From positions 1-64,000 of the forward strand of contig NZ_RBXB01000004.1 of the NCBI RefSeq assembly GCF_003634775.1: a DNA stretch of 64,000 nucleotides, in the 5' to 3' direction. The notes beneath the pieces were generated by a model. That model was given only the letters and a program-made list of their open reading frames with translations, was not told where the DNA came from and did no database searches. Numbering within the stretch: the stretch's first letter is position 1; each line of letters opens with the position of its first letter. A program made the translations under genes and the position numbers. Shown one piece after another: positions 40,314-49,062 of the stretch. Origin of the DNA: Chryseobacterium defluvii. Lineage in GTDB: Bacteria; Bacteroidota; Bacteroidia; Flavobacteriales; Weeksellaceae.

Positions 40314-41201
40314 TTATTTCAATAATTTTATGTCCTTTTCCACATGAGCAAGTTCAGAATTTAAATGCCTGCTTTCAAAAAATTTTCTTAATTCTACTAG
40401 ACGTTTTTGATTGTCGTATTTCAGGCTTGAATTCAATTTCAACTGACAAAGAGAGCATGCTCTTGCGAGATGAAAATCGGTTTCAGAAAGTGAATTGGTC
40501 CCGTTCATCAGGCAATTGGCGTTCAGGCAATGACTAATCCCAAACATATGGCCAATTTCATGAGAACTGATTTTAATGAGCCTTTCGAGACTCTTATTAA
40601 AGTTGAAATCGGTTAAATAGCCATCGGAAAATCTATACATGGAAGTTACCCCAACGCCATCCTGATAGGAAGCCAATCCGAAAACAAAATTCCATTCAGG
40701 TCTTGGAAACAAATCTTTTTCCGTAATGCCCATCAATACAACAGCATCTTTAGGCTTTCTTTGAATTAAAATACTATCAAGAACATATCCTGCTAATATT
40801 TGTTCATTCATTTCTTTTGTGCGTCTTACTGATTTTGGAAAAACAGAATTGGATAAAACCGGCAAAATCTTAGCGTCCAGCTGAAAATAGATGCTGAGAT
40901 ATTCTTTGGTGAGCTTGATCTGCTCTTTTTGTAACTCATTGAAATCACCTATAGGCTGGAGATAAATAGTCTTTTTATCAGATTGTGGCTTTATCTTTTT
41001 TGATCTCTGGAAATCCCTGAACGTCTGAAAATTTTCTTTATGGGAATACCTCCAGTCTCCTACACGGGCTTTTGCAAGTTTAATATCATTAAATTGGATC
41101 GTATCAAAATAGTTTAATTCTCTTTTCTGACATGCTAAAAGAAATAGAAAAATGAAGAAGTGAAAACATGTGCAACTAACGTTAAATTTTACCCGGCTCA
41201 T
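40314..41201 (-). CDS. Archaemetzincin-like zinc metalloprotease, lipoprotein
   Basis: The 295-residue protein has a lipoprotein signal (LFLLAC), placing it outside the cytoplasm on a membrane. Its zinc site is HEIGHMFGISHC, the metzincin HExxHxxGxxH. The following CLMNGTNSLSETDFHLARAC and CQLKL fit the archaemetzincin (M54) pattern of CxM, DxxxxxxC and CxxC, where four cysteines hold a second zinc. Archaemetzincins cleave peptides with restricted specificity. The frame opens at 41234, but the Met at 41201 gives the better signal peptide and only a 20-bp overlap with sixA. It is probably co-transcribed with sixA. Confidence 0.82.
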   Translation of the reverse strand: MSRVKFNVSCTCFHFFIFLFLLACQKRELNYFDTIQFNDIKLAKARVGDWRYSHKENFQTFRDFQRSKKIKPQSDKKTIYLQPIGDFNELQKEQIKLTKEYLSIYFQLDAKILPVLSNSVFPKSVRRTKEMNEQILAGYVLDSILIQRKPKDAVVLMGITEKDLFPRPEWNFVFGLASYQDGVGVTSMYRFSDGYLTDFNFNKSLERLIKISSHEIGHMFGISHCLNANCLMNGTNSLSETDFHLARACSLCQLKLNSSLKYDNQKRLVELRKFFESRHLNSELAHVEKDIKLLK

Positions 41202-41658
41202 AAAAGAACAGCAGTTTCTTTTGGGCTCCTTCAAATTCTGCCCATGAATTGCATTCTATCTCAAATCCCGCAACTCCACAGGTTGGGAAATGGAAGATGT
41301 CATTCGAAATAGAATTGGCAAAATTGGAAATTCCGTTGTTATGTGAAAAGAAAGCCACCGAATCATGGGAATCATCCAGATCATAAATTACGGAATGAAA
41401 ATTGTTCTCCGATGGGTTATAAAGTTTCTCATCCGTTCCAATGTTGAGCTGATAAGCCTGATTGAAAATTTTACATGTATTCAGCGCACGTACGGCAGGA
41501 CTAGAGACCAGATAATCTATAGAAATATTATTGCTTTTCATAAATCTGGACATGTTCATGGCTTCTTCCAACCCCTTGTCTGCCAAAGGTCTGTCGAAGT
41601 CATCAGTCTCTTCCGGCCAGTCGCTCTTTGCATGCCTTACAAGGATGAGTTTCTTCAT
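41182..41658 (-). CDS. sixA: SixA-like histidine phosphatase
   Basis: The 158-residue protein starts MKKLILVRHAKSDW with the RHG-type phosphohistidine site (LVRHAKS). Further marks are DRPLADKGLEEAMNMSRFM and VSSPAVRALNTCKIF, as in SixA, which strips phosphate from phosphohistidine proteins in two-component relays. A later SHNNGISNF segment supplies the second catalytic His. The frame opens 18 codons earlier at 41712 with a hydrophobic, A/T-rich run, but the family starts at this Met. It overlaps the 3' neighbour (archaemetzincin) by 20 bp. Cytoplasmic. Confidence 0.87.
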   Translation of the reverse strand: MKKLILVRHAKSDWPEETDDFDRPLADKGLEEAMNMSRFMKSNNISIDYLVSSPAVRALNTCKIFNQAYQLNIGTDEKLYNPSENNFHSVIYDLDDSHDSVAFFSHNNGISNFANSISNDIFHFPTCGVAGFEIECNSWAEFEGAQKKLLFFYEPGKI

Positions 41659-41758
41659 ATTTTCGTTTTTTTGGAAGATTAAAATTATAAAAAAAATAAT
41701 GGAATAAAACATGATTTATAAAAAAAACTACGTTATGAATAAAATCATTAAAATTTAT

Positions 41759-41766
41759 TAAATTTG
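41759..41766 (+). promoter_or_regulatory. -7 box of ruvX (TAAATTTG)
   Basis: TAAATTTG ends only 7 bp before the ruvX ATG, so the transcript should start at or within a few bases of the start codon. Confidence 0.65.
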
Positions 41767-41773
41767 CAAACCT

Positions 41774-42190
41774 ATGGGACAAATCCTTGCAATAGACTAT
41801 GGAAAGGCACGTTGTGGTATTGCTGCAACAGATGACATGCAGATTATTGCAAGTGGCCTGGATACGGTGGATACAAAATTGATACTGGAATTTTTAAAGA
41901 AATATTTCAGCATACATAATGTAGAAGAGATCGTTGTAGGGCTTCCTGTAGATTTGAAGGGAAATATTTCGGAAGTGGAAACCGATATTCTGAAATTCAT
42001 TGAAGAGTTTGAAAAAGAATTTCCAGACATTCCTGTTCACCGATTCGACGAAAGATTTACATCCAGGATGGCTTCGTTTTTTATATCCCAAAGCGGGAAA
42101 AATAAAAAACAGAGACAGGAAAAAGGATTAATAGATAAAGTAAGTGCAACCATTATATTGCAGAATTTTTTAGAACAAAGAACAACATGA
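41774..42190 (+). CDS. ruvX: Holliday junction resolvase-like protein RuvX (YqgF)
   Basis: The 138-residue protein fits YqgF/RuvX, an RNase H-fold family tied to pre-16S rRNA processing or Holliday junction resolution. It opens MGQILAIDYGKARCGIA with the first catalytic Asp in IDYG, and has EEIVVGLPVDLKGN and VHRFDERFTSRMA. The later KGLIDKVSATIILQNFL holds the final Asp. The start is nearly leaderless behind the -7 box. It overlaps the next gene, def, by 4 bp (ATGA). Confidence 0.93.
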   Translation: MGQILAIDYGKARCGIAATDDMQIIASGLDTVDTKLILEFLKKYFSIHNVEEIVVGLPVDLKGNISEVETDILKFIEEFEKEFPDIPVHRFDERFTSRMASFFISQSGKNKKQRQEKGLIDKVSATIILQNFLEQRTT

Positions 42191-42759
42191 TTTTACCAAT
42201 AAGAGCCTTTGGGGACCCTGTTTTGAGAAAAGTAGCCAAGGATATCGATAAAGATTATCCGGAGCTGCAGGAACTCATCGATAATATGTTTGAGACGATG
42301 TACAGCGCCAATGGCATAGGTTTGGCTGCTCCTCAGATCGGACTGGATATTCGACTGTTTGTAGTAGATGTATCTCCTTTGGCGGAAGATGAGGATTATG
42401 ATGATATTAAGGATGAATTAGCAGAATTCAAAAAAGTTTTCATCAACGCCCAAATTCTTGAAGAATCCGGTGAAGAATGGAAATTTAATGAAGGGTGTCT
42501 TTCTATTCCTGATGTAAGAGAAGACGTAAAAAGAAAAAGTACGATTGTGATCGAATATTATGATGAAAATTTTGTGAAGCATACAGAAACTTTTTCCGAT
42601 ATTAGAGCCCGCGTAATTCAACATGAATATGATCACATTGAAGGAATCTTATTTACCGATCATCTGAGTGCTTTAAAAAAGAAGCTCGTGAAAGGAAAAT
42701 TGAGTAAAATCTCTCAGGGTGATGTAAGCATTAATTACAAAATGAGATTTCCAAAATAA
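42187..42759 (+). CDS. def: Peptide deformylase
   Basis: Def removes the formyl group from the N-terminal methionine of new proteins. The 190-residue protein shows all three signature motifs: GIGLAAPQIG (motif 1), EGCLSIP (motif 2, metal Cys) and QHEYDHIEG (motif 3, metal-binding HExxH). An acidic insert (DEDYDDIKDELAEF) separates motifs 1 and 2, as in Bacteroidota forms. The start overlaps ruvX by 4 bp, so the two are coupled. Cytoplasmic, acting at the ribosome exit. Confidence 0.97.
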   Translation: MILPIRAFGDPVLRKVAKDIDKDYPELQELIDNMFETMYSANGIGLAAPQIGLDIRLFVVDVSPLAEDEDYDDIKDELAEFKKVFINAQILEESGEEWKFNEGCLSIPDVREDVKRKSTIVIEYYDENFVKHTETFSDIRARVIQHEYDHIEGILFTDHLSALKKKLVKGKLSKISQGDVSINYKMRFPK

Positions 42760-42835
42760 TTGTAAAATAATAAGAAGTAAAAAATAATATAAAAGCAAAC
42801 GCATTGCTGATTGCTGAAATTTTAAAAATAAAATT

Positions 42836-43396
42836 ATGCTGTTAGAAAAAATAATTTCAATCTCTGGAAAGCCAGGACTTTACAAATTAGTTTCTCAATT
42901 AAGAAGCGGATTCATTATTGAAGATGTTACAACCAAGAAAAAAGTGAGTATAGGAAACTCCAGCCAGGTGAGTTTACTGGACAATATCGCAATGTTTACC
43001 TTTGATAAAGAAGTTCCTTTGTTTGAAGTTTTTGAAAATATTGCCAAAAACCACGATTATAAGGAAACCATTTCTCATAAGTCTTCTGATGCGGATTTAA
43101 AAGAATTCATGACGGCTTCTCTTCCTAATTATGACACGGAAAGAGTATATGCATCAGACATCAAGAAGCTGGCACAATGGTATAATATCCTTCAAAAAGC
43201 AGGATATATTACTCCTGAAAGCTTTGTAAAAGCTGAGCCTGAAACGTTGGATCCTGCTCAGGAAGAAGTGGAAGTAACTGAAAAAGCAGCTCCTAAAAAA
43301 GCAGCTCCAAAAGCTGAAAAACCTGCAGCTCCGAAAGTAAAAGCCACTTCTGCTGCAAAATCAGCTCCTAAAAGTACACACAGAAAACAGGGATAA
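42836..43396 (+). CDS. DUF5606 family protein
   Basis: The 186-residue protein has an N-terminal conserved part (MLLEKIISISGKPGLYKLVS, then RSGFIIEDVTTKKKVSIGNS) and a helical middle (ASDIKKLAQWYNILQKAGYI). The last 50 residues are a low-complexity Lys/Ala/Pro/Glu tail (KAAPKKAAPKAEKPAAPK). DUF5606 is confined to Bacteroidota and often sits near def, as here. Function is unknown. No signal peptide. It may extend the ruvX-def transcript across 76 bp, though that gap holds no clear promoter. Confidence 0.85.
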   Translation: MLLEKIISISGKPGLYKLVSQLRSGFIIEDVTTKKKVSIGNSSQVSLLDNIAMFTFDKEVPLFEVFENIAKNHDYKETISHKSSDADLKEFMTASLPNYDTERVYASDIKKLAQWYNILQKAGYITPESFVKAEPETLDPAQEEVEVTEKAAPKKAAPKAEKPAAPKVKATSAAKSAPKSTHRKQG

Positions 43397-43421
43397 TCAA
43401 TTACCCGAACTAAAAAATAAA

Positions 43422-43455
43422 AGCCTTGTTGAGAGTTTTCTTAACAAGGTTTTTC
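43422..43455 (+). terminator. Terminator after DUF5606
   Basis: CCTTGTT and AACAAGG pair over 7 bp with a 12-nt loop, followed by TTTTTC. Confidence 0.55.
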
Positions 43456-43467
43456 ATTTTTTACACG

Positions 43468-43475
43468 TAAATTTG
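43468..43475 (+). promoter_or_regulatory. -7 box of mazG (TAAATTTG)
   Basis: A full match to the consensus, 22 bp ahead of the ATG at 43498. Confidence 0.6.
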
Positions 43476-43497
43476 TGGGATTGAATTCCCATTACCT

Positions 43498-44271
43498 ATG
43501 AATACCAAACAGGAAAAACTAGAAGCTTTCGGAAGGCTATTGGATATTATGGATGATCTGCGTGAAAAATGTCCGTGGGATCAGAAACAAACCTTACAGT
43601 CGCTTCGCCATTTAACGCTTGAAGAGACTTATGAACTTTCAGATGCTATTTTGCAGGAAGATCTGCAGGAGATCAAAAAGGAGTTGGGCGATGTATTGCT
43701 TCACTTGGTTTTCTATGCTAAGATTGGTTCGGAAAAGGAAAGTTTTGATATTGCTGATGTGATCAATTCTTTAAATGAAAAGCTGATTTTTCGTCACCCT
43801 CATATTTACGGTGACACCAAGGTGAAAGATGAAGAGGAAGTAAAGCAGAATTGGGAAAAGCTAAAATTAAAGGAGGGGAATGCATCTATTCTAGGAGGTG
43901 TTCCGAAAAGTCTTCCAAGCCTTGTAAAAGCTTATAGAATCCAGGATAAGGTAAAAGGGATCGGTTTTGAATTTCATGATGCGGAAGATGCCTGGAAAAA
44001 AGTAGATGAGGAAATCAAAGAATTCCATGATGAAACCGATCCTCATAAAAAAGAACAGGAATTGGGTGATGTCTTCTTTTCCTTGATCAATTATGCAAGA
44101 ATTTCGGGAATCAATCCGGATTCCGCGTTGGAAAGAACCAATTTGAAATTCATTTCAAGATTCCAGAAAATGGAAAAGCTGGCTTTGGAAAGAAATTTGC
44201 TGCTGGAAAATATGTCTTTGGAGGAAATGGATGAACTTTGGGAAGAGGCTAAAATTTTAAATAAGAACTAA
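43498..44271 (+). CDS. mazG: Nucleoside triphosphate pyrophosphohydrolase MazG
   Basis: MazG splits nucleoside triphosphates to monophosphate and pyrophosphate, cleaning the nucleotide pool and lowering alarmone levels. The 257-residue protein carries two MazG domains. The first has LREKCPWDQKQTLQSLRHLT and EETYELSDAI with KKELGDVLLHLVFYAKI, giving the EExxE and ExxD metal sites. The second has KVDEEIKEFHDE and KEQELGDVFFSLINYAR. This is the standard full-length form. It is cytoplasmic. The next gene starts on the last base of its stop codon (TAATG), so the two are coupled. Confidence 0.95.
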   Translation: MNTKQEKLEAFGRLLDIMDDLREKCPWDQKQTLQSLRHLTLEETYELSDAILQEDLQEIKKELGDVLLHLVFYAKIGSEKESFDIADVINSLNEKLIFRHPHIYGDTKVKDEEEVKQNWEKLKLKEGNASILGGVPKSLPSLVKAYRIQDKVKGIGFEFHDAEDAWKKVDEEIKEFHDETDPHKKEQELGDVFFSLINYARISGINPDSALERTNLKFISRFQKMEKLALERNLLLENMSLEEMDELWEEAKILNKN

Positions 44272-45149
44272 TGAAAATGTATATATTCTGTGCGATAACT
44301 TCGCTTTTGTTTACGGGCTGCAATCCGAAATCTCAACATGAACAGGTTAAAAATGATACTTTACAAATAGATTTTTCATTGCCCTCAAAACTAAAAGAAG
44401 TTTCGGGAATCACTTTATCCGGTGATAAAAAGACAGCTTGGGCTATTGAAGATCAGGGAAATAAAAATATCATCTATGGCGTAGACCAAAAAGGGAATCT
44501 TATAGCCGAAGTTTTAGTAGAAAATGCTGACAATACAGATTGGGAAGATATTACTGCTGATCCGAAGGGAAATATGTATATCGGGGATTTTGGGAATAAT
44601 GATAATAACAGACAGGATCTGTCTATTGTGAAAGTTGATCTTAAAGATACAACCCAGAAAACAACGAAAGCAATCCAAACCACAAAATTCCATTATGAAG
44701 GGCAGACTGAATTTCCGCCTAAAAAATCAAACTGGCTATATGATTGTGAGGCTTTTGTAGAAATGGATGGGAACTTCTATCTTTTCACAAAGAACAGAAG
44801 CAAAGGTTTTGACGGAACCTTCCTGGTTTTCCAGGTTCCCAATAAAGAAGGTGATTTCGAAGCGAAACTGATCGGAAAGCTGAAGCTGTCTGGAAAATAT
44901 AGTGATGCAGCCATTACATCTGCTGCAATCAACAGTACAAAAGATAAAATTGTATTGCTAACGCATAAGAATATTCACGTTCTTTCAGGATTTACTCCAA
45001 ATGATTTTAATGGATCAAAGATTCAGAAAATGTCTTTACAACATAATTCTCAAAAAGAAGCCATTGTTTTCCTGGATGATAAAACGTTGCTGATTGCTGA
45101 TGAGTCGGATAAAAAAACGGGTGGGAACGTGTATAAGTTTTCGTTCTAA
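44271..45149 (+). CDS. SdiA-regulated-like beta-propeller lipoprotein
   Basis: The 292-residue protein has a lipoprotein signal (SLLFTGC, Cys17). The mature protein looks like a beta-propeller of the SdiA-regulated family, suggested by DFSLPSKLKEVSGITLSGDK, VLVENADNTDWEDITADPKG and NMYIGDFGNNDNNRQDLS. YDCEAFVEMDGNFYLFTKNR and DDKTLLIADESDKKTGGNVY continue the same blade pattern. No enzyme site is evident; the family name comes from a quorum-responsive gene and says little of function. It is translationally coupled to mazG, but the link is likely positional. Confidence 0.75.
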   Translation: MKMYIFCAITSLLFTGCNPKSQHEQVKNDTLQIDFSLPSKLKEVSGITLSGDKKTAWAIEDQGNKNIIYGVDQKGNLIAEVLVENADNTDWEDITADPKGNMYIGDFGNNDNNRQDLSIVKVDLKDTTQKTTKAIQTTKFHYEGQTEFPPKKSNWLYDCEAFVEMDGNFYLFTKNRSKGFDGTFLVFQVPNKEGDFEAKLIGKLKLSGKYSDAAITSAAINSTKDKIVLLTHKNIHVLSGFTPNDFNGSKIQKMSLQHNSQKEAIVFLDDKTLLIADESDKKTGGNVYKFSF

Positions 45150-45182
45150 TTTTTATTAATCCAAATGTAAAAACGGTCGCAC

Positions 45183-45257
45183 TGTCATTCTGACGAAGGA
45201 AGAATCTCAACAAAACAAAGAGATTCTTCACTTCATTGCATTACGTTCGGAATGACA
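45183..45257. repeat. REP-like imperfect palindrome
   Basis: The left arm TGTCATTCTGACGAAGGAAG continues AATCTC; the right arm GAGATTCTTCACTTC is followed by CGTTCGGAATGACA. The ends match as inverted copies. The left arm resembles the single-arm element at 36811. It lies between convergent genes. Confidence 0.8.
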
Positions 45258-45319
45258 AAGCGAGATGATCCTGCTCATTGGCAAACGATATTAAAAATCT
45301 GTTTGGAAATAGAAGAATA

Positions 45320-48300
45320 TTAAAAAGTCATTCCCACACCTCCGGAAATTCTTCCACCATCTGATCCGTGGAAATAATTCAGCCTCGCAGAAAACATTTC
45401 CACAATGCTCATCCAGAATCCACCTCCTACGGATTGATGCCATTTTTTAGAATTTTCATGGTCATTCCATACACGTCCGATATCATAGCCTACCAGAATA
45501 CCCATATTCACCGGGACAATATTATTTCTTACCCTTCCGAAGTCCCAACGGATCTCAGAGTTGTTGGTAAAGTAAGATCTTCCGGAGAACCTGTCATTTC
45601 TGAAAGCTCTCATTCCATTATTTCCCCCGATACTTGCAGCCTGGTAAAATTCGAAATTATTGTTGTTGATCCACATGACGTTACTGGAGTTGGCAAAGAC
45701 GAAGTTTCCTCTTTTATCAATTCTGTGATCAATAGATAATGTTCCGTTTAAGGTAATAAAATTTTTGTCAAAATTAGAAAGATTGGTTTTCCAGTCAGCA
45801 TTCAGGACCAATTCCATTCCTAAAGTCGGAAAAGCATTATTGTCCAGGTTTTTAAAGCTGAATGTATAATTGGCCCCTCCAAATTGCTGATCATTGAACA
45901 CCTCAGGATTCACATCAGGCGAAATATCTACAAAACGGTCTCCTTTTCTCTGTACTTTATTGTTTTCAAATGTAAGCTGGAATTGATGCTGTAGATTCAG
46001 CCAGCTTTTTTTAGAAATAGAAGGTGCAAAATTGAATTTTGAAATTCTGGCCCTGTTATATTCTCTTTCCACTTCATCCTCATTATATTCGCTTTCGTTG
46101 GACAAGCCGAAGAAATTTTCTGCAAAACGTGGAGTAGAGTAGGAAGCAGCCAGATTAAAATCCCATCCGGAAATTGCTTTTTTAAAGATTCCTCTATAAG
46201 CCAGATTAAATCCACCGGTTGCGGTATATAAATTAGCTCTTAAGCTATGTTTCTGAGTAAAAGGATCACGGATGAAATTGTTTACGGTATAATTGACCAG
46301 TGCTCCTATAATCACCCCATCATCAGGATTATAATCTGCGTTAGGATAACCAGCCATGAAACTATATTTCGGATGTTTATAATTGTAGGTGTTCACATCA
46401 TAATCATCAGAAATATGCTTTGTTGTTGAATGGGTATTGTAAGTGTTTTTTTGAGATTTAAAATCATAAATTTTCACCTTTCTACCATCAGCAACGTTAT
46501 ATACATCATGGTTATACCCTCCGACTAATCGGATATTCATCTTAGGTTTTCCATCTCCTGCAACCTCATATATATCATCATCTTCCAGCCCGTAAATCCA
46601 AAGCTCTTTGGTTTTGCTGTCATCATACATTTTTTCAAATACCAATTCAGGGTTTTCCTTGTTTTTGTCTAATTGATACTGTTTTACTTCAACAGAATTT
46701 CCGGTTTTGGTGATCACGAATTTATCAGGATTTACGGTTCCTGCCAACGGAACTTTTTCCTGCAGTACATCATAATACTTGGAAGCATAACCCTGCAATT
46801 TGGTCTTTCTGATCTTCAGTTTCCTTTGGATATCTGAAATCGTTGCATCCTGAACTTCTTTAGGCAAATTGCTGAAAGCTTCATCGATATCTTTATCCGT
46901 TAAATGTTCCTGGATATATTTTGCCTGAGCAATCCACTCTTCCTGAGTAGCGCCTTTCAAAAATATAAGATCCAATGGGTAAGGCTCCATATTCAGCCAT
47001 TTCACATTTTTTATGTCCTCTTTAAAAGTTTTCATGTGACGGATGGCCGGAATATTCATAATAATCTTGAAGGCAGCACCGTCATATCTACTGAAAGCCT
47101 GATCCCTGTCCCTTGGAATAGGTTTATAAACCACTTTATCTCCGATTTTATATTCCGCCCATTTCCACTGGTCAGAATGTCTGTCCCAGTCTCCGATCAG
47201 CATATCAAAAACTCTTGCTCTTATGTAAGATTCTTTGTCAACAGAGTACTTGCTGTTTTTTGTGAAGTTTTTCAGCACATCATCCGTAGAGACAATATCT
47301 TTTGCATTATCCAAAGCCTGTAACGTCTTAGGATCTGAAGAAAAACGTTCTTCAATCATATACATTTCATCACCATAAGTCTGGTTATATTCCCCTAAAG
47401 CCTGTTGCTTAGGAATGTAGTATAATTTAGGATTGCTATGGAAAATACCCACTTTATCAGCCATATTTCCTACAGAAAACGGGGTGAAAGGGTGGTTGGT
47501 CGTATAAAAATCCAGCAAGAATTTTTCCGGGAAAGTATTATTCAGCTCATTACCGAAAGTGCTTTTCTTGAAAGCCATATTATTCAGGAAACGGACTGCA
47601 CTTTTTTTAACTCCCCTCATCACAAACTCCTGTCCGTCCTGCGACATCAGTCTTAAACTATTCGATTGATTTCCACCTCCCTCTCTGAAAGGAGTATATC
47701 CTCCGTTCAGTTCAGCAATATTGGCTGTTGGAGCTTCGATTGGGATTCCGTAGTATTTTCTATAATGTTCTCCCCAAAGCCATCTGTACCATCCACTTTT
47801 TTCCGTTAATTTTTTTGGATAAATGGTTGAAGTAGCCATAGCAGGAAATGAATTCGGATAGTTATTGATGAAAGGTTTCGGTTTTTCAATTACATTGATA
47901 TGTGCCAGTTTTTGAAACCTGTTATTCTTCGTTGAAAAATATTCTACATCCGCACTTTGGTCTTTCCGGATATTTAAAACGGCAAATCCGCTTCCACCAT
48001 AAGAAAAGTCAGTGGACTCGGCAATAGTTGCAGGATCAGTTTTGGAACCGGCACCGCTTATGATCTGTCTGATATTTCTTTGTTTGTGATACTGCAAATT
48101 ATGGTCATGACCGGACACAAAAATGACATTTTCCTTATCCTGTACAATACTTTTCAGCCTGTTGGCCAAATCTGCATAATGCTGATTATTGATGTCTTCA
48201 AGACTTGCCCCGGAAGCACTTCTGAAAATATTGATCAGGCTGGCTACCACAGGAACAGGTACTTTGCCTTTAAGAGCAGCAAGGTGAGACTTTGCAGAGG

Positions 48301-49036
48301 TGTATCCTGCGTGTGTGCCACTGCTGATTACAGGGTGATGCAGGGCAACAATAATTTTTTTGTCCTGGTTTTTATTGATCAGGTCTTTAAATTCAACAAA
48401 AAGGTCTTCACGGGTTTTGATATGGCAGTTCTTATTGATTCCCGGATATTGATCCCAGTTGATCAAGGCCCATTCTGTATCAATAACAATAAGTTTGATA
48501 TCATCTGCAAGGTTTACATCATCAATCGGGCAGGAATTTTTAGGAAGAAATGCTTTTTTATCATTTAAATAGACTTTAACAAAGTCTTCCTGGGCTTTTA
48601 ATCCATCCAATCCGTGGTACCAGTCATGATTTCCAGGAATGACTAATGTTTTTCCCTTGAAATTTTTGGTGATGGCCAGTTGATGTTCCATTTTTTCTTT
48701 AGCCAATGGATATTCTTTATCCGTTTCTTTCGGCATTCCCAAAGGATAAATATTATCTCCTAAGAAAATAAGCATTGAATTTTTATCGGCAGAATCGAGT
48801 TTACTCTTTAAAAAGTTCAATGTATGCTGTGCCTGAACTTCATCTGCATTTCCCGCATCACCAATAAGGAAAATTTTAAAGTCTTTCTCCGATCTGATAT
48901 CAGAATTTTCAACTTCCTGCAAGTTTTTTCCTTTTTTTACGTTATAGGTAGCACAGGAAACTAAAAGTACTGATAACAGTAAGAATCTAAATGGAGTAGA
49001 GAACTTTTTTAGATGTGTTATAAAGGATAAATTCAT
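45320..49036 (-). CDS. Outer-membrane lipoprotein fusion: metallophosphoesterase, kinase-like middle and BamA-type barrel
   Basis: The 1238-residue protein has a lipoprotein signal (LLVSC, Cys28). Domain 1 (about 50-340) is a calcineurin-like phosphoesterase: FLIGDAGN, LIFLGDNIYP, VIPGNHDWYHG, ALHHPVIS and VSGHDHNLQYH. Domain 2 (about 440-700) is unfamiliar, but contains a nucleotide-loop-like GGGNQSNSLRLMSQDG, VMRGVKK, then GDWDRHSDQW (615-624) and PIPRDRDQAFSR (640-650). These resemble the catalytic and metal sites of Fam20/CotH-like atypical kinases. Domain 3 (about 900-1238) is a beta-barrel like BamA/TamA (surface antigen D15), ending in a Gly/Phe strand. Whether it kinases or hydrolyses anything is unknown. 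No operon partner is evident. Confidence 0.85.
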   Translation of the reverse strand: MNLSFITHLKKFSTPFRFLLLSVLLVSCATYNVKKGKNLQEVENSDIRSEKDFKIFLIGDAGNADEVQAQHTLNFLKSKLDSADKNSMLIFLGDNIYPLGMPKETDKEYPLAKEKMEHQLAITKNFKGKTLVIPGNHDWYHGLDGLKAQEDFVKVYLNDKKAFLPKNSCPIDDVNLADDIKLIVIDTEWALINWDQYPGINKNCHIKTREDLFVEFKDLINKNQDKKIIVALHHPVISSGTHAGYTSAKSHLAALKGKVPVPVVASLINIFRSASGASLEDINNQHYADLANRLKSIVQDKENVIFVSGHDHNLQYHKQRNIRQIISGAGSKTDPATIAESTDFSYGGSGFAVLNIRKDQSADVEYFSTKNNRFQKLAHINVIEKPKPFINNYPNSFPAMATSTIYPKKLTEKSGWYRWLWGEHYRKYYGIPIEAPTANIAELNGGYTPFREGGGNQSNSLRLMSQDGQEFVMRGVKKSAVRFLNNMAFKKSTFGNELNNTFPEKFLLDFYTTNHPFTPFSVGNMADKVGIFHSNPKLYYIPKQQALGEYNQTYGDEMYMIEERFSSDPKTLQALDNAKDIVSTDDVLKNFTKNSKYSVDKESYIRARVFDMLIGDWDRHSDQWKWAEYKIGDKVVYKPIPRDRDQAFSRYDGAAFKIIMNIPAIRHMKTFKEDIKNVKWLNMEPYPLDLIFLKGATQEEWIAQAKYIQEHLTDKDIDEAFSNLPKEVQDATISDIQRKLKIRKTKLQGYASKYYDVLQEKVPLAGTVNPDKFVITKTGNSVEVKQYQLDKNKENPELVFEKMYDDSKTKELWIYGLEDDDIYEVAGDGKPKMNIRLVGGYNHDVYNVADGRKVKIYDFKSQKNTYNTHSTTKHISDDYDVNTYNYKHPKYSFMAGYPNADYNPDDGVIIGALVNYTVNNFIRDPFTQKHSLRANLYTATGGFNLAYRGIFKKAISGWDFNLAASYSTPRFAENFFGLSNESEYNEDEVEREYNRARISKFNFAPSISKKSWLNLQHQFQLTFENNKVQRKGDRFVDISPDVNPEVFNDQQFGGANYTFSFKNLDNNAFPTLGMELVLNADWKTNLSNFDKNFITLNGTLSIDHRIDKRGNFVFANSSNVMWINNNNFEFYQAASIGGNNGMRAFRNDRFSGRSYFTNNSEIRWDFGRVRNNIVPVNMGILVGYDIGRVWNDHENSKKWHQSVGGGFWMSIVEMFSARLNYFHGSDGGRISGGVGMTF

Positions 49037-49062
49037 ACATTTACATTAACAAAAATTCAGTA

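Noticed and set aside
40314..41234. Longer archaemetzincin start at 41234
   Set aside because: It would give a non-signal N terminus before the lipoprotein signal and overlap sixA further; the Met at 41201 fits better.
41182..41712. Longer SixA start at 41712
   Set aside because: The added 18 residues are a hydrophobic run from AT-rich DNA and the family begins at MKKLILVRHAKS (41658).
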